64,000 nt of DNA from Streptomyces lincolnensis (lineage in GTDB: Bacteria > Actinomycetota > Actinomycetes > Streptomycetales > Streptomycetaceae): the NCBI RefSeq assembly GCF_021173675.1, contig NZ_JAIHON010000002.1:372001-436000 (forward strand). Direction: 5' to 3'. A model generated the notes under the pieces. The model saw nothing but the letters and a program-made list of their open reading frames with translations. It had not been told where the DNA came from and ran no database searches. Numbering within the stretch: the first letter of the stretch is position 1; the number at the start of each line of letters is the position of its first letter. A program made the position numbers and the translations under genes. This document shows, one piece after another, positions 1 through 10,186 of the stretch.

Positions 1-636
1 GGCCCCAAGGAGGAGCGGATCACGGCCACCTCGCCGCTCGCCGGTCCGTTCAACGTGGCCAACACCCTCGCCGCGATCGTCGCCCTGGCCGCCGCGGGCC
101 TCGACCCGCAGGCCGCCGCCGACGGCATCGCCGCGGTGCCGGGCGTACCGGGTCGGCTGGAGCGGGTGGACGCCGGACAGCCGTATCTCGCGGTGGTCGA
201 CTACGCCCACAAGACCGACGCCGTCGAATCGGTCCTGCGAGCCCTGCGCAAGGTCACCGAGGGCAGGCTGCACATCGTCCTGGGCTGCGGAGGCGACCGG
301 GACACCACCAAGCGCGGGCCGATGGGCGCCGCCGCGGCCCGGCTCGCCGACACCGCCGTACTGACCTCCGACAACCCCCGTTCCGAGGACCCCCTGGCGA
401 TCCTCGCAACCATGCTCCAGGGCGCCGCGTCCGTGCCAGTACACGAACGCGGCGAGGTCCAGGTCTTCGAGGACCGGGCCGCCGCGATCGCCGCCGCCGT
501 CGCCCGCGCACAGCCGGGCGACACCGTGCTGGTCGCCGGCAAGGGACACGAGCAGGGCCAGGACATCGCCGGAGTGGTCCGCCCCTTCGACGACCGCCAG
601 GTGCTTCGAGAAGCCATTCAGAAGACCCAGGGATGA
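1..636 (+). CDS. murE: UDP-MurNAc-tripeptide synthetase MurE (3' part)
   Basis: C-terminal 211 residues of the cytoplasmic ATP-dependent ligase that adds the third stem-peptide residue to UDP-MurNAc-Ala-Glu. The frame is open from base 1, so the start and P-loop lie left of the window. Visible are DYAHKTDAV, the GCGGDRDTTKRGPM stretch, the DNPR motif (in TSDNPRSEDP) that in the family recognises the diamino acid, here probably LL-diaminopimelate as in streptomycetes, and GKGHEQ near the end. The stop lies 4 bp before murF, so the two are probably co-transcribed and coupled. Confidence 0.95.
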   Translation, partial: GPKEERITATSPLAGPFNVANTLAAIVALAAAGLDPQAAADGIAAVPGVPGRLERVDAGQPYLAVVDYAHKTDAVESVLRALRKVTEGRLHIVLGCGGDRDTTKRGPMGAAAARLADTAVLTSDNPRSEDPLAILATMLQGAASVPVHERGEVQVFEDRAAAIAAAVARAQPGDTVLVAGKGHEQGQDIAGVVRPFDDRQVLREAIQKTQG

Positions 637-640
637 ACTT

Positions 641-2047
641 GTGATCGCCCTCTCTCTCGCCGAGATCGCAGCAGTCGTCGGCGGGCAGACGCATGACATA
701 CCGGATCCGTCGGCCGAGGTCACCGGACCGGTCGTCCGGGACTCCCGCGAGGCGGGACCGGGCACCCTGTTCGCCGCGTTCGCCGGTGAGCGCGTCGACG
801 GCCACGACTTCGCCCGGCAGGTCGTCGAGGCGGGCGCGGTCGCCGTGCTGGCCTCCCGCCCGGTCGGAGTGCCCGCGATCGTCGTCGAGGACGTCCAGAG
901 CGCCCTCGGTGCCCTCGCGCGTCATGTCGTACGGCAGCTCGGCGCGACCCTCGTGGCGCTCACCGGGTCCGCCGGCAAGACCAGCACCAAGGACCTGATC
1001 GCGCAGGTGCTCCAGCGCAAGGCGCCGACGGTGTGGACGCCCGGCTCGCTCAACAACGAGATCGGGCTGCCGCTGACCGCCCTGTCCGCCACCGAGGAGA
1101 CGCGGTTCCTCGTGCTGGAGATGGGCGCCCGCGGTATCGGCCACATCCGCTACCTCGCCGGCCTGACGCCCCCGAAGATCGGCCTCGTGCTCAACGTCGG
1201 CTCCGCCCACATCGGCGAGTTCGGCGGCCGCGAGCAGATCGCGCAGGCCAAGGGCGAACTCGTGGAGGCCCTCCCGGAGGACGGCACGGCGGTCCTCAAC
1301 GCGGACGACCCCCTCGTACGGGCCATGGCATCCCGTACGAAGGCGAAGGTGATCCTTTTCGGAGAGTCCGGCGAAGCGGACGTACGCGCCGAGAACGTGA
1401 GACTCACGGACAGCGGACAGCCCGCCTTCCTGCTTCGCACACCCTCCGGTGCAAGCGAAGTGACCATGCGCCTGTACGGTGAGCACCACGTGTCGAACGC
1501 GCTCGCCGCGGCCGCCGTCGCCCATGAGCTGGGCATGTCCGCGGAAGAGATCGCCACCGCGCTCTCCGAGGCGGGCTCCCTCTCCCGCTGGCGTATGGAG
1601 GTCACCGAGCGCCCGGACGGCGTGACCATCGTCAACGACGCCTACAACGCGAACCCCGAGTCCATGCGAGCCGCCTTGCGCGCGCTCGCGGCCATGGGCA
1701 GGGGGCGGCGGACCTGGGCGGTGCTCGGCAAGATGGCCGAGCTCGGGGACGAGGCGCTCGCCGAGCACGACGCGGTCGGACGGCTGGCCGTCCGGCTCAA
1801 TGTCGGCAAGCTCGTCGCGGTCGGGGGCAGGGAAGCGTCCTGGCTGCAACTGGGCGCATATAACGAGGGTTCGTGGGGTGAGGAGTCGGTGCACGTGTCC
1901 GACGCACAGGCGGCGGTCGACCTGTTGCGCAGCGAGTTGCGCCCGGGAGACGTCGTACTCGTGAAGGCGTCCCGGTCGGTCGGACTCGAGAGCGTGGCGC
2001 AGGCGCTCGTCGAGACCGGTGCCGAGGGTGAGGTTTCCGCCCGATGA
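641..2047 (+). CDS. murF: UDP-MurNAc-tripeptide--D-Ala-D-Ala ligase MurF
   Basis: 468-aa cytoplasmic ligase that completes the UDP-MurNAc-pentapeptide by adding D-Ala-D-Ala. The P-loop [11 protein letters not shown] lies near residue 110, followed by the central Mur ligase motifs NNEIGLPLT and [11 protein letters not shown], and the C-terminal domain with [12 protein letters not shown]. Length is normal for actinobacterial MurF. GTG start 4 bp after the murE stop; the 3' end overlaps the mraY start in an ATGA arrangement (4 bases), which implies translational coupling. Confidence 0.96.
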   Translation: MIALSLAEIAAVVGGQTHDIPDPSAEVTGPVVRDSREAGPGTLFAAFAGERVDGHDFARQVVEAGAVAVLASRPVGVPAIVVEDVQSALGALARHVVRQLGATLVALTGSAGKTSTKDLIAQVLQRKAPTVWTPGSLNNEIGLPLTALSATEETRFLVLEMGARGIGHIRYLAGLTPPKIGLVLNVGSAHIGEFGGREQIAQAKGELVEALPEDGTAVLNADDPLVRAMASRTKAKVILFGESGEADVRAENVRLTDSGQPAFLLRTPSGASEVTMRLYGEHHVSNALAAAAVAHELGMSAEEIATALSEAGSLSRWRMEVTERPDGVTIVNDAYNANPESMRAALRALAAMGRGRRTWAVLGKMAELGDEALAEHDAVGRLAVRLNVGKLVAVGGREASWLQLGAYNEGSWGEESVHVSDAQAAVDLLRSELRPGDVVLVKASRSVGLESVAQALVETGAEGEVSAR

Positions 2048-3135
2048 TGAAGCAGATCCTGTTCGCAGGAGTCATTGGTCTTTTTCTCACGCTGATCGGC
2101 ACCCCGCTGCTGATCAAGCTCCTCGCCCGCAAGGGCTACGGCCAGTACATCCGTGACGACGGCCCGCGCACGCACGGCAGCAAGCGCGGTACGCCGACGA
2201 TGGGCGGTATCGCCTTCATCCTGGCCACGGTCGCCGCGTACTTCCTGTCCAAGGTGTTCACCGGTCTCGGCGCGGCCGAGACGCCCCCGCCGACCTTCTC
2301 GGGCGTGCTCGTTCTCGCCCTCATGGTCGGCATGGGCATGGTCGGCTTCCTCGACGACTACATCAAGATCGTCAAGCGGCGTTCGCTGGGTCTGCGGGCC
2401 AAGGCGAAGATGGCCGGCCAGCTGATCGTCGGCATCACCTTCGCGGTGCTGTCCCTCCAGTTCGCGGACTCCCGGGGCCAGACACCGGCCTCCACGAAGC
2501 TGTCGTTCATCACGGACTTCGGCTGGACGATCGGCCCCGTGCTGTTCGTCGTCTGGGCGCTGTTCATGATCCTTGCGATGTCCAACGGCGTGAACCTGAC
2601 GGACGGTCTGGATGGCCTCGCCACCGGCGCCTCCGTCCTCGTCTTCGGCGCCTACACCTTCATCGGTGTCTGGCAGTTCCAGGAGTCCTGCGCCAACGGC
2701 GAGGCGCTGACCAACCCGGGCGCCTGCTACGAGGTGCGTGATCCGCTCGACCTGGCGGTCGTCGCCTCCGCGCTGATGGGCTCGTGCCTGGGCTTCCTGT
2801 GGTGGAACACCTCGCCCGCCAAGATCTTCATGGGCGACACCGGTTCGCTCGCGCTCGGTGGTGTCCTGGCCGGCCTCGCGATCTGCTCCCGCACCGAGCT
2901 GCTGCTCGCGCTGCTGGGCGGTCTGTTCGTGCTCATCACCATGTCGGTGGTCATCCAGGTCGGCTCGTTCCGCCTGACCGGCAAGCGGGTCTTCCGTATG
3001 GCGCCACTCCAGCACCACTTCGAACTCAAGGGGTGGTCCGAAGTCCTTGTGGTGGTCAGATTCTGGATCATCCAGGGCATCTGTGTGATCGTCGGACTGG
3101 GCCTCTTCTACGCGGGATGGGCGGCTGACAAGTGA
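2044..3135 (+). CDS. mraY: phospho-MurNAc-pentapeptide transferase MraY
   Basis: 363-aa polytopic membrane enzyme that transfers phospho-MurNAc-pentapeptide to undecaprenyl phosphate, giving lipid I. Conserved family motifs are visible: the GTPTMGG region near residue 50, the LDDYIK Asp pair near 105, [15 protein letters not shown] near 180, and a C-terminal [12 protein letters not shown] that is diagnostic for MraY. About ten hydrophobic segments. Its start overlaps the murF stop by 4 bases and its stop overlaps the murD GTG by 4 bases. Confidence 0.97.
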   Translation: MMKQILFAGVIGLFLTLIGTPLLIKLLARKGYGQYIRDDGPRTHGSKRGTPTMGGIAFILATVAAYFLSKVFTGLGAAETPPPTFSGVLVLALMVGMGMVGFLDDYIKIVKRRSLGLRAKAKMAGQLIVGITFAVLSLQFADSRGQTPASTKLSFITDFGWTIGPVLFVVWALFMILAMSNGVNLTDGLDGLATGASVLVFGAYTFIGVWQFQESCANGEALTNPGACYEVRDPLDLAVVASALMGSCLGFLWWNTSPAKIFMGDTGSLALGGVLAGLAICSRTELLLALLGGLFVLITMSVVIQVGSFRLTGKRVFRMAPLQHHFELKGWSEVLVVVRFWIIQGICVIVGLGLFYAGWAADK

Positions 3136-4541
3136 CCGACTGGCAGGGCAGGCACGTCACCGTCGCCGGACTCGGTGTCTCCGGGATCCCGGCGGCCAGG
3201 GCGCTGCACGCGCGCGGGGCGATCGTCACGGTCGTCAACGACGGCGACGACGCACGCGCGCGTGAGCAGGCCGCCGAACTGGAGGCGCTCGGCGTCACCG
3301 TGCGTCTCGGTGACGGCGCCACCCTGCCGGAGGGCACCGACCTCGTCGTCACCGCCCCGGGCTGGAAGCCGGACAAGCCGCTGTTCGCGGCGGCCCGCGC
3401 GGTCGGCCTGGAGATCTGGGGCGACGTCGAACTGGCCTGGCGCCTGCGCGGCCCCGACGCCGCCCCCTGGCTCGCGATCACGGGCACCAACGGCAAGACG
3501 ACCACCACCCAGATGCTCGCGTCGATCCTCAAGGCCGCCGGCCTGCGCACGGCCGCGGTCGGCAACATCGGCGTCTCCCTCCTCGACGCGGTGCTCGGCG
3601 AGGAGGAGTACGACGTGCTCGCCGTGGAACTCTCCAGCTACCAGCTCCACTGGGCACCCTCCCTGCGCGCCCACTCCGCCGCCGTCCTGAACCTGGCGCC
3701 GGACCACCTCGACTGGCACGGCTCCATGGAGGCGTACGCCGCCGACAAGGGCCGCATCTACGAGGGCAATCGCGTCGCCTGCGTCTACAACGTCGCCGAC
3801 AAGGCCACCGAGGACCTGGTCCGCGAGGCCGACGTCGAGGAGGGCTGCCGGGCCGTCGGCTTCACCCTCGGCACGCCCGGACCCTCCCAACTCGGTGTCG
3901 TGGACGGCATCCTGGTCGACCGCGCCTTCGTGGAGAACCGGCAGAAGAACGCCCAGGAGCTCGCCGAGATCTCCGACGTGAACCCGCCGGCCCCGCACAA
4001 CATCGCCAACGCCCTCGCGGCGGCGGCCCTCGCACGGGCCTTCGGGGTGCCCGCCGCGGCCGTACGCGACGGTCTGCGGGCCTTCACACCGGACGCCCAC
4101 CGCATCGCGCACGTCGCGGATGTGGACGGTGTCGCCTACGTGGACGACTCCAAGGCCACCAACACCCACGCGGCCGAGGCCTCGTTGGCGGCGTACGAGT
4201 CGATCGTGTGGATCGCGGGCGGTCTGGCCAAGGGCGCCGCCTTCGACGAACTGGTCGCCAAGTCGGCAAAGCGACTTCGCGGGGCCGTGCTCATCGGCGC
4301 CGACCGGGCCCTCATCCGGGAAGCCCTCGCGCGACACGCCCCGGAAGTACCCGTCGTCGACCTCGACCGGACCGACACTGGGGCGATGCTCCAGGCGGTC
4401 CAGGAGGCGAAGCGGCTCGCGGCCCCCGGCGACACGGTTCTGCTGGCCCCGGCCTGTGCCTCCATGGACATGTTCACCAACTACAACAAGCGCGGTGACG
4501 CGTTCGCGGAGGCGGTTCGCGAACTCGGCGCGGGCACCTGA
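3132..4541 (+). CDS. murD: UDP-MurNAc-L-alanine--D-glutamate ligase MurD
   Basis: 469-aa cytoplasmic ATP-dependent ligase adding D-Glu to UDP-MurNAc-L-Ala. N-terminal Rossmann-like UDP-binding domain ([15 protein letters not shown]), P-loop [15 protein letters not shown] near residue 117, ELSSYQL, and the C-terminal domain with YVDDSKATN and [12 protein letters not shown]. The GTG start overlaps the mraY stop. The murE-F-mraY-murD order is the standard dcw order. A 116-bp gap to ftsW follows, in which a small candidate ORF lies. Confidence 0.97.
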   Translation: MTDWQGRHVTVAGLGVSGIPAARALHARGAIVTVVNDGDDARAREQAAELEALGVTVRLGDGATLPEGTDLVVTAPGWKPDKPLFAAARAVGLEIWGDVELAWRLRGPDAAPWLAITGTNGKTTTTQMLASILKAAGLRTAAVGNIGVSLLDAVLGEEEYDVLAVELSSYQLHWAPSLRAHSAAVLNLAPDHLDWHGSMEAYAADKGRIYEGNRVACVYNVADKATEDLVREADVEEGCRAVGFTLGTPGPSQLGVVDGILVDRAFVENRQKNAQELAEISDVNPPAPHNIANALAAAALARAFGVPAAAVRDGLRAFTPDAHRIAHVADVDGVAYVDDSKATNTHAAEASLAAYESIVWIAGGLAKGAAFDELVAKSAKRLRGAVLIGADRALIREALARHAPEVPVVDLDRTDTGAMLQAVQEAKRLAAPGDTVLLAPACASMDMFTNYNKRGDAFAEAVRELGAGT

Positions 4542-4590
4542 CCGCGGGCCTCGGCCACGTCGGGTGCATCGGGACCCTTTGGAGGGACGC

Positions 4591-4668
4591 GTGACTCGGA
4601 TGTGGCCCGGGTTCGATCGGACAGCAGGCCCCGGCCCCGGCCGGGCGGGAGACGTCGATGCCCGGTAG
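4591..4668 (+). CDS. possible 25-aa leader ORF overlapping the ftsW start
   Basis: A GTG codon stands 5 bases after a strong GGAGG (4581-4585) and opens a 25-codon frame that ends at TAG 4666-4668, eight bases inside ftsW in another frame. Ribosomes ending here could re-initiate at ftsW. No homology is claimed and it may be chance; the good Shine-Dalgarno and the overlap are the only support. An alternative is that this Shine-Dalgarno is a remnant and ftsW is translated only from its own GGGAG. Confidence 0.3.
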   Translation: MTRMWPGFDRTAGPGPGRAGDVDAR

Positions 4669-6019
4669 CCGTACCGGGCGGCCGCCCGTGCAGCGGGCCG
4701 TCAGACGCCCCGCGGCCCCCCGCCCACCGCGCGAGAACCCCGTCCTGACCCTGTACCTGCGCGCCCGCCGCGCCTGGGACCGGCCGCTGACCGCGTACTA
4801 CCTGATCCTCGGCGGCAGCCTGCTGATCACCGTGCTCGGCCTGGTGATGGTCTACTCGGCCTCCCAGATCACGGCCCTCCAGAAGTCGCTGCCGGGGTCC
4901 TTCTTCTTCCGCAAGCAGTTCCTGGCCGCCGCCATCGGCGCCGCGCTGCTGCTGATCGCCTCCCGGATGCCGGTGAAACTGCACCGGGCGCTGGCCTACC
5001 CGATCCTGGCGGGCGCCGTCTTCCTGATGGCCCTGGTGCAGGTGCCGGGGATAGGGATGTCGGTCAACGGCAACCAGAACTGGATCGCCCTCGGCGGCTC
5101 CTTCCAGATCCAGCCCAGCGAGTTCGGCAAGCTCGCCCTCGTACTGTGGGGCGCCGACCTGCTGGCCCGCAAGCAGGACAAGCAGCTGCTGGCCCAGTGG
5201 AAGCACATGCTGGTGCCGCTCGTGCCGGTCGCCTTCATGCTGCTCGGGCTGATCATGCTCGGCGGCGACATGGGGACCGCGATCATCCTGACGGCGATCC
5301 TGTTCGGCCTGCTGTGGCTGGCGGGCGCGCCCACCCGGCTGTTCGTCGGTGTGCTGTCGATCGCCGCGACCCTCGGTGTGATCCTCATCAAGACCAGCCC
5401 CAACCGCATGGCCCGCCTGCAGTGCATCGGCGCCACCGAACCCGGTCCGGGCGACTCCTGCTGGCAGGCCGTCCACGGCATCTACGCCCTGGCCTCCGGC
5501 GGACTGTTCGGTTCCGGGCTCGGTGCGAGTGTGGAAAAATGGGGCCAACTCCCGGAAGCGCACACGGACTTCATCTTCGCCGTCACCGGTGAGGAACTGG
5601 GCCTGGCGGGGACGCTGTCCGTGCTCGCCCTCTTCGCGGCTCTAGGCTATGCGGGTATCCGCGTGGCCGGACGCACGGAGGACCCCTTCGTGAGGTATGC
5701 CGCGGGAGGTGTGACCACCTGGATCACCGCTCAGGCGGTGATCAACATCGGTGCGGTGCTCGGCCTGCTGCCGATCGCCGGTGTCCCCCTCCCGCTGTTC
5801 TCCTACGGGGGTTCCGCCCTGCTGCCGACCATGTTCGCCATCGGGCTCCTGATCGCCTTCGCGCGTGACGATCCCGCTGCGCGGACGGCGCTTTCGATGC
5901 GGCAACCCCGCTTTGGTAGAAAGCGGGGGGCCGCGGGCTCGGCTGCCACGCGGGAGCCCAGGAGATGGAACACGATGCGACGGCGTGCCTCGGCGGCACG
6001 CTCGTCCGGAGAGCGGTGA
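4658..6019 (+). CDS. ftsW: lipid II polymerase / division protein FtsW (SEDS family)
   Basis: 453-aa SEDS-family membrane protein, the septal peptidoglycan glycosyltransferase that works with a class B PBP. Cytoplasmic Arg/Pro-rich N-terminus (about 45 aa), then about ten membrane segments starting at YYLILGGSLLITVLG. Family marks: GNQNWI in the early loop, the large extracellular loop ending in KWGQLPEAHTDFIFAVTGEE (catalytic Asp in the family) and PLPLFSYGGSAL near the C-terminus. The ATG was chosen because GGGAG lies 7 bases upstream. In Streptomyces the gene is needed for sporulation septation rather than vegetative growth. Confidence 0.95.
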   Translation: MPGSRTGRPPVQRAVRRPAAPRPPRENPVLTLYLRARRAWDRPLTAYYLILGGSLLITVLGLVMVYSASQITALQKSLPGSFFFRKQFLAAAIGAALLLIASRMPVKLHRALAYPILAGAVFLMALVQVPGIGMSVNGNQNWIALGGSFQIQPSEFGKLALVLWGADLLARKQDKQLLAQWKHMLVPLVPVAFMLLGLIMLGGDMGTAIILTAILFGLLWLAGAPTRLFVGVLSIAATLGVILIKTSPNRMARLQCIGATEPGPGDSCWQAVHGIYALASGGLFGSGLGASVEKWGQLPEAHTDFIFAVTGEELGLAGTLSVLALFAALGYAGIRVAGRTEDPFVRYAAGGVTTWITAQAVINIGAVLGLLPIAGVPLPLFSYGGSALLPTMFAIGLLIAFARDDPAARTALSMRQPRFGRKRGAAGSAATREPRRWNTMRRRASAARSSGER

Positions 6020-6025
6020 ATTTCG

Positions 6026-7123
6026 GTGCATGTCGTACTCGCCGGTGGGGGGACCGCCGGCCACATCGAGCCCGCGCTCGCCCTCGCGGACGCCCTGCGC
6101 AGGCAGGACCCGACCGTGGGGATCACGGCCCTGGGCACGGAGCGCGGCCTGGAGACCCGGCTGGTACCGGAGCGGGGCTACGACCTCGCGCTGATCCCCG
6201 CGGTGCCGCTGCCACGCAAGCCCACCCCCGAGCTGATCACCGTCCCGGGCCGGCTGCGCGGCACGATCAAGGCCGCCGAGCAGATCCTGGAGCGCACCAA
6301 GGCGGACGCGGTCGTCGGCTTCGGCGGCTATGTGGCGCTGCCCGGCTACCTCGCCGCCAAGCGCCTGGGCGTGCCCATCGTCATCCACGAGGCCAACGCC
6401 CGCCCCGGCCTCGCCAACAAGATCGGCTCGCGCTACGCCGCCAGGGTCGCCGTCTCCACCCCGGACAGCAAGCTGCGTGACGCCCGCTACATCGGCATCC
6501 CGCTGCGCCGCACCATCGCCACCCTCGACCGGGCCGCGATGCGTCCCGAGGCCCGCGCCGCCTTCGGGCTCGACCCGAACCTGCCGACGCTGCTGGTCTC
6601 CGGCGGTTCGCAGGGCGCGCGCCGGCTCAACGAGGTCGTCCAGCAGGTCGCGCCCTACCTCCAGCAGGCCGGGATCCAGATCCTGCACGCGGTCGGCCCG
6701 AAGAACGAACTGCCGCACGTACAGCAGATGCCGGGAATGCCCCCGTACATCCCGGTACCGTACGTGGACCGGATGGACCTCGCGTACGCCGCTGCCGACA
6801 TGATGCTCTGCCGCGCGGGCGCGATGACCGTCGCCGAACTCTCCGCCGTCGGGCTCCCGGCCGCCTACGTCCCGCTGCCCATCGGCAACGGCGAACAGCG
6901 GCTGAACGCCCAGCCGGTGGTCAAGGCCGGCGGTGGACTGCTGGTCGACGACGCGGAACTGAGCCCCCAGTGGGTCCAGCAGAACGTCCTGCCCGTGCTC
7001 GCCGACCCGCACCGGCTGTACCAGATGTCCCGTGCCGCCGCCGAGTTCGGCCGCCGGGACGCCGACGACCTGCTCGTCGGCATGGTGTACGAGGCGATCG
7101 CCGCCTCTCGTGCACACCGGTAG
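6026..7123 (+). CDS. murG: undecaprenyl-diphospho-MurNAc-pentapeptide GlcNAc transferase MurG
   Basis: 365-aa peripheral membrane GT28 glycosyltransferase that converts lipid I to lipid II on the cytoplasmic face. N-terminal [14 protein letters not shown] is the family's G-loop; [15 protein letters not shown] and [15 protein letters not shown] follow near residues 90-130; the second Rossmann half shows [15 protein letters not shown] (about 190) and [18 protein letters not shown] (about 265), which bind UDP-GlcNAc. GTG start six bases after the ftsW stop. Confidence 0.97.
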   Translation: MHVVLAGGGTAGHIEPALALADALRRQDPTVGITALGTERGLETRLVPERGYDLALIPAVPLPRKPTPELITVPGRLRGTIKAAEQILERTKADAVVGFGGYVALPGYLAAKRLGVPIVIHEANARPGLANKIGSRYAARVAVSTPDSKLRDARYIGIPLRRTIATLDRAAMRPEARAAFGLDPNLPTLLVSGGSQGARRLNEVVQQVAPYLQQAGIQILHAVGPKNELPHVQQMPGMPPYIPVPYVDRMDLAYAAADMMLCRAGAMTVAELSAVGLPAAYVPLPIGNGEQRLNAQPVVKAGGGLLVDDAELSPQWVQQNVLPVLADPHRLYQMSRAAAEFGRRDADDLLVGMVYEAIAASRAHR

Positions 7124-7158
7124 GGACCGTATTGCCAGGTAGGTGAAAGGCAGGCAGC

Positions 7159-7953
7159 GTGGCCGGATCGACGACCGCCGAGCGCGGGGAACGCCAGCAG
7201 GAGTCGTCCGGCCCGCCGCCCGCCCGGAGGTTCACCCCGCCCCGACTTCGTACGATCATCATCCTCGCGGTGGCGGTGGTGGTCCTGGCGGCCGCCTCCG
7301 TCTGGGTGCTGTACGGCTCGAACTGGCTGCGCGTGGAGCGCGTGTCCGTCTCCGGCACCAGGATCCTGACGCCCGCACAGGTGCGTGAGGCCGCCGACGT
7401 ACCGGTCGGCGCACCGCTGATTTCCGTCGACACCGATGCGATCGAGGCACGACTGCGCCAGAAATTGCCCCGAATTGACGTGGTTGACGTAGTGCGTTCC
7501 TGGCCTCATGGAATCGGGCTGAAAGTGACCGAGCGTACTCCGGTTCTGCTTGTCCAAAAGGGGCAAAACTTTGTCGAAGTGGACGACGACGGTGTCCGAT
7601 TCGCCACGGTTTCTGAGCCGCCGAAAGGCGTGCCCGCACTGGAATTGACGCTCTCTCAGCCAGGCTCGCGCGCCGCGAGCCTGCGCCGTTTCGACGAGGG
7701 CCGACTCGTGCGCGAGGCGGTCCGGATCGCCGGTGCCGTTCCGGCCGCCGTCGCGAAGGACACACGGACCGTCAAGGTGCGTTCGTACGACGACATCTCG
7801 CTGGAGTTGAGCGGCGGCCGGACCGTCGTCTGGGGAAGTGGCCAGAAGAGTGCCGCCAAGGCTCGCACGCTCACCGCTCTCATGAAAGCCTCACCGGATG
7901 CGCGGCACTTCGACGTCAGCGTCCCCACCGCGCCCGCGTCATCAGGGAGTTGA
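7159..7953 (+). CDS. ftsQ: cell division protein FtsQ
   Basis: 264-aa bitopic division protein linking the cytoplasmic ring to FtsL/FtsB-type proteins. Basic/Pro-rich cytoplasmic N-terminus (about 33 aa), one membrane segment (IIILAVAVVVLAAASVWVL, about 34-52), then an extracellular POTRA domain (LRVERVSVSGTRILTPAQVREAA) and the FtsQ beta domain. GTG start with a GAAAGG stretch upstream, 35 bp after murG. No murC lies between murG and ftsQ, the normal arrangement in Streptomyces. Confidence 0.93.
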   Translation: MAGSTTAERGERQQESSGPPPARRFTPPRLRTIIILAVAVVVLAAASVWVLYGSNWLRVERVSVSGTRILTPAQVREAADVPVGAPLISVDTDAIEARLRQKLPRIDVVDVVRSWPHGIGLKVTERTPVLLVQKGQNFVEVDDDGVRFATVSEPPKGVPALELTLSQPGSRAASLRRFDEGRLVREAVRIAGAVPAAVAKDTRTVKVRSYDDISLELSGGRTVVWGSGQKSAAKARTLTALMKASPDARHFDVSVPTAPASSGS

Positions 7954-8235
7954 CGCACATCCGCGCAGGCCAGCACCCTGGTTGGCTAGCGCTACGGCTG
8001 ATCACATAGGGTGAAAAGAAAAACGGGAGGTTCGGCGTGTTCGTTGAACGTGCGCCACTTGTCGACTTAGTGTCCTGTTCAGAAGACTCCAGGGAACAGA
8101 CACACTGGTAACCCTAAACTTCAGCGTTAGGGTTCGGGTCGGCGCTACGGACCGTCCCATTCGGCATCTGTCGTCGGAGCGCGGGTTCACCCCGTGAGGC
8201 GGCGACAACGTAATTCGAGGCGAGAGGCCTTCGAC
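7954..8235 (+). promoter_or_regulatory. ftsZ upstream regulatory region
   Basis: 282-bp gap before ftsZ, long for this cluster. A candidate vegetative -10 TAGGGT is at 8007-8012 with TTGGCT at 7982-7987 (spacing 19, loose). A second TAGGGT (8128-8133) sits inside an inverted repeat. GACAC elements, the core motif known for the sporulation activators WhiA/WhiB, occur on + at 8099-8103 and on - at 8070-8074. S. coelicolor ftsZ is known to have several promoters, one developmentally controlled; assigning the sites here to those promoters is inference. Confidence 0.6.
8110..8134. repeat. perfect 8-bp inverted repeat over a candidate ftsZ -10
   Basis: AACCCTAA (8110-8117) and TTAGGGTT (8127-8134) flank a 9-base spacer; the right arm contains a TAGGGT hexamer. 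AT-rich relative to its surroundings. It could be an operator overlapping a promoter or a hairpin in transcripts started upstream. Confidence 0.6.
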
Positions 8236-9441
8236 GTGGCAGCACCGCAGAACTACCTCGCAGTCATCAAGGTCATCGGTGTCGGCGGCGGTGGTGTCAA
8301 TGCCATCAACCGGATGATCGAAGTCGGTCTCAAGGGCGTCGAGTTCATCGCCATCAACACCGACGCGCAGGCACTGTTGATGAGCGACGCCGACGTCAAG
8401 CTCGACGTCGGCCGCGAACTCACCCGCGGACTCGGCGCCGGAGCCAACCCGGCCGTGGGCCGCAAGGCCGCCGAGGACCACCGCGAGGAGATCGAGGAGG
8501 TCCTCAAGGGGGCCGACATGGTCTTCGTGACGGCCGGTGAAGGCGGCGGCACCGGCACCGGCGGCGCACCCGTCGTGGCCAACATCGCCCGCACCCTGGG
8601 CGCCCTCACCATCGGCGTGGTCACGCGCCCGTTCACCTTCGAGGGACGGCGTCGCGCCAACCAGGCCGAGGACGGCATCGCCGAACTCCGCGAAGAGGTC
8701 GACACCCTCATCGTCATCCCGAACGACCGACTGCTGTCCATCTCGGACCGCCAGGTCTCGGTCCTGGACGCCTTCAAGTCGGCCGACCAGGTCCTGCTCT
8801 CCGGTGTCCAGGGCATCACCGACCTCATCACCACGCCCGGTCTGATCAACCTCGACTTCGCCGACGTCAAGTCGGTCATGTCCGAGGCCGGTTCGGCACT
8901 CATGGGCATCGGCTCGGCCCGCGGCGACGACCGCGCGGTGGCCGCCGCCGAGATGGCGATCTCCTCGCCGCTCCTGGAGGCCTCCATCGACGGCGCCCGG
9001 GGCGTGCTGCTCTCCATCTCCGGCGGCTCCGACCTCGGCCTGTTCGAGATCAACGAGGCCGCCCAGCTGGTCAGCGAGGCCGCGCACCCCGAGGCCAACA
9101 TCATCTTCGGCGCGGTCATCGACGACGCCCTCGGTGACGAGGTCCGGGTCACGGTCATCGCGGCCGGCTTCGACGGCGGCCAGCCGCCGGCCCGCCGGGA
9201 CACCGTCCTCGGCTCGGCCTCGTCGTCGGCCTCCTCCGGCCGCCGCGAGGAGCCGACTCCGGTACGGCAGTCCGAGAGCCGTCCGTCCTTCGGCTCGCTC
9301 GGCAGCGTCACGCCGAAGGAGGACCCGGAGCCGGCGCCCGAGCCGGTGGCCGACATCCCGGTCTCCCCGCCGGTCCCGCCGTCCCGGTCCTACTCGGACA
9401 GCGCGGCCGAGGAACTGGACGTACCGGACTTCCTCAAGTGA
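8236..9441 (+). CDS. ftsZ: cell division GTPase FtsZ
   Basis: 401-aa tubulin-like GTPase that forms the Z-ring (ladders of rings during sporulation, cross-walls in hyphae). GTG at 8236 was chosen over an in-frame GTG at 8194 because translation then begins [15 protein letters not shown] as in streptomycete FtsZ, and a GGCGAGAGG Shine-Dalgarno precedes it. GTPase marks: [13 protein letters not shown] near the N-terminus, the tubulin signature [15 protein letters not shown] near residue 105, and the T7 loop [11 protein letters not shown] near 205. A variable Ser/Pro linker (about 315-390) leads to the conserved tail DVPDFLK that binds SepF and other partners. Confidence 0.98.
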   Translation: MAAPQNYLAVIKVIGVGGGGVNAINRMIEVGLKGVEFIAINTDAQALLMSDADVKLDVGRELTRGLGAGANPAVGRKAAEDHREEIEEVLKGADMVFVTAGEGGGTGTGGAPVVANIARTLGALTIGVVTRPFTFEGRRRANQAEDGIAELREEVDTLIVIPNDRLLSISDRQVSVLDAFKSADQVLLSGVQGITDLITTPGLINLDFADVKSVMSEAGSALMGIGSARGDDRAVAAAEMAISSPLLEASIDGARGVLLSISGGSDLGLFEINEAAQLVSEAAHPEANIIFGAVIDDALGDEVRVTVIAAGFDGGQPPARRDTVLGSASSSASSGRREEPTPVRQSESRPSFGSLGSVTPKEDPEPAPEPVADIPVSPPVPPSRSYSDSAAEELDVPDFLK

Positions 9442-9451
9442 TCCTTCTGAC

Positions 9452-10180
9452 GTGATAGGACAGCGCGACACAGTGAACGGCGCGCACTTCGCCTTCACCG
9501 ACAGGTGGGGCGGGGTGAGCGCCGTTCCGTACGAGGAGCTCAACCTCGGCGGAGCGGTCGGCGACGACCCCGACGCCGTACGGACCAACCGCGAACTGGC
9601 CGCCAAGTCGCTCGGCCTCGATCCGGACCGGGTGGTCTGGATGAACCAGGTGCACGGGGCGGACGTGGCGGTGGTCACCGCCCCCTGGGGCGACCGGCCG
9701 GTGCCGGAGGTCGACGCCACCGTCACCGCCGAACGCGGACTCGCCCTCGCCGTCCTCACCGCCGACTGCACTCCCGTGCTGCTCGCCGACCCGGTCGCCG
9801 GAATCGCCGGCGCGGCGCACGCGGGCCGGCCCGGCATGGTCGCCGGGGTCGTCCCGGCCGCCGTACGGGCCATGATCGAACTCGGTGCCGAGCCCTCCCG
9901 GATCGTCGCCCGCACCGGACCGGCCGTCTGCGGCCGGTGCTACGAGGTGCCGGAGACGATGCGCGCCGAGGTCGCCGCCGTCGAACCGGCGGCGCACGCC
10001 GAGACCAGCTGGGGCACCCCGGCGGTCGACGTGACCGCCGCGGTGCACACCCAGCTCCAGCGGCTCGGGGTGCGCGACCGGAAGCGGTCGCCGGCCTGCA
10101 CGCTGGAGTCGGAGGACCACTTCTCGTACCGCCGCGATCGCACCACGGGGCGACTCGCGGGATATGTCTGGCTGGACTGA
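9452..10180 (+). CDS. pgeF: PgeF/YlmD family polyphenol oxidase (Cu/Zn multifunctional purine enzyme)
   Basis: 242-aa DUF152/YfiH family protein. Family members show laccase-like and purine nucleoside phosphorylase/adenosine deaminase activity, and some correct peptidoglycan precursors. Metal ligands visible: NQVHGADV, TADCTPVLLAD and AGAAHAGRPGM, plus GPAVCGRCYEV. GTG at 9452, 10 bp after ftsZ, was chosen; the open frame extends backwards through ftsZ but that part is a shadow. The usual HAGWRG motif reads HAGRPG here. Confidence 0.88.
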   Translation: MIGQRDTVNGAHFAFTDRWGGVSAVPYEELNLGGAVGDDPDAVRTNRELAAKSLGLDPDRVVWMNQVHGADVAVVTAPWGDRPVPEVDATVTAERGLALAVLTADCTPVLLADPVAGIAGAAHAGRPGMVAGVVPAAVRAMIELGAEPSRIVARTGPAVCGRCYEVPETMRAEVAAVEPAAHAETSWGTPAVDVTAAVHTQLQRLGVRDRKRSPACTLESEDHFSYRRDRTTGRLAGYVWLD

Positions 10181-10186
10181 TGGAAC

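Noticed and set aside
8194..8235. Upstream in-frame GTG as the ftsZ start
   Set aside because: The extra 14 residues are unlike any FtsZ and the 8236 GTG has the better ribosome site and family N-terminus.
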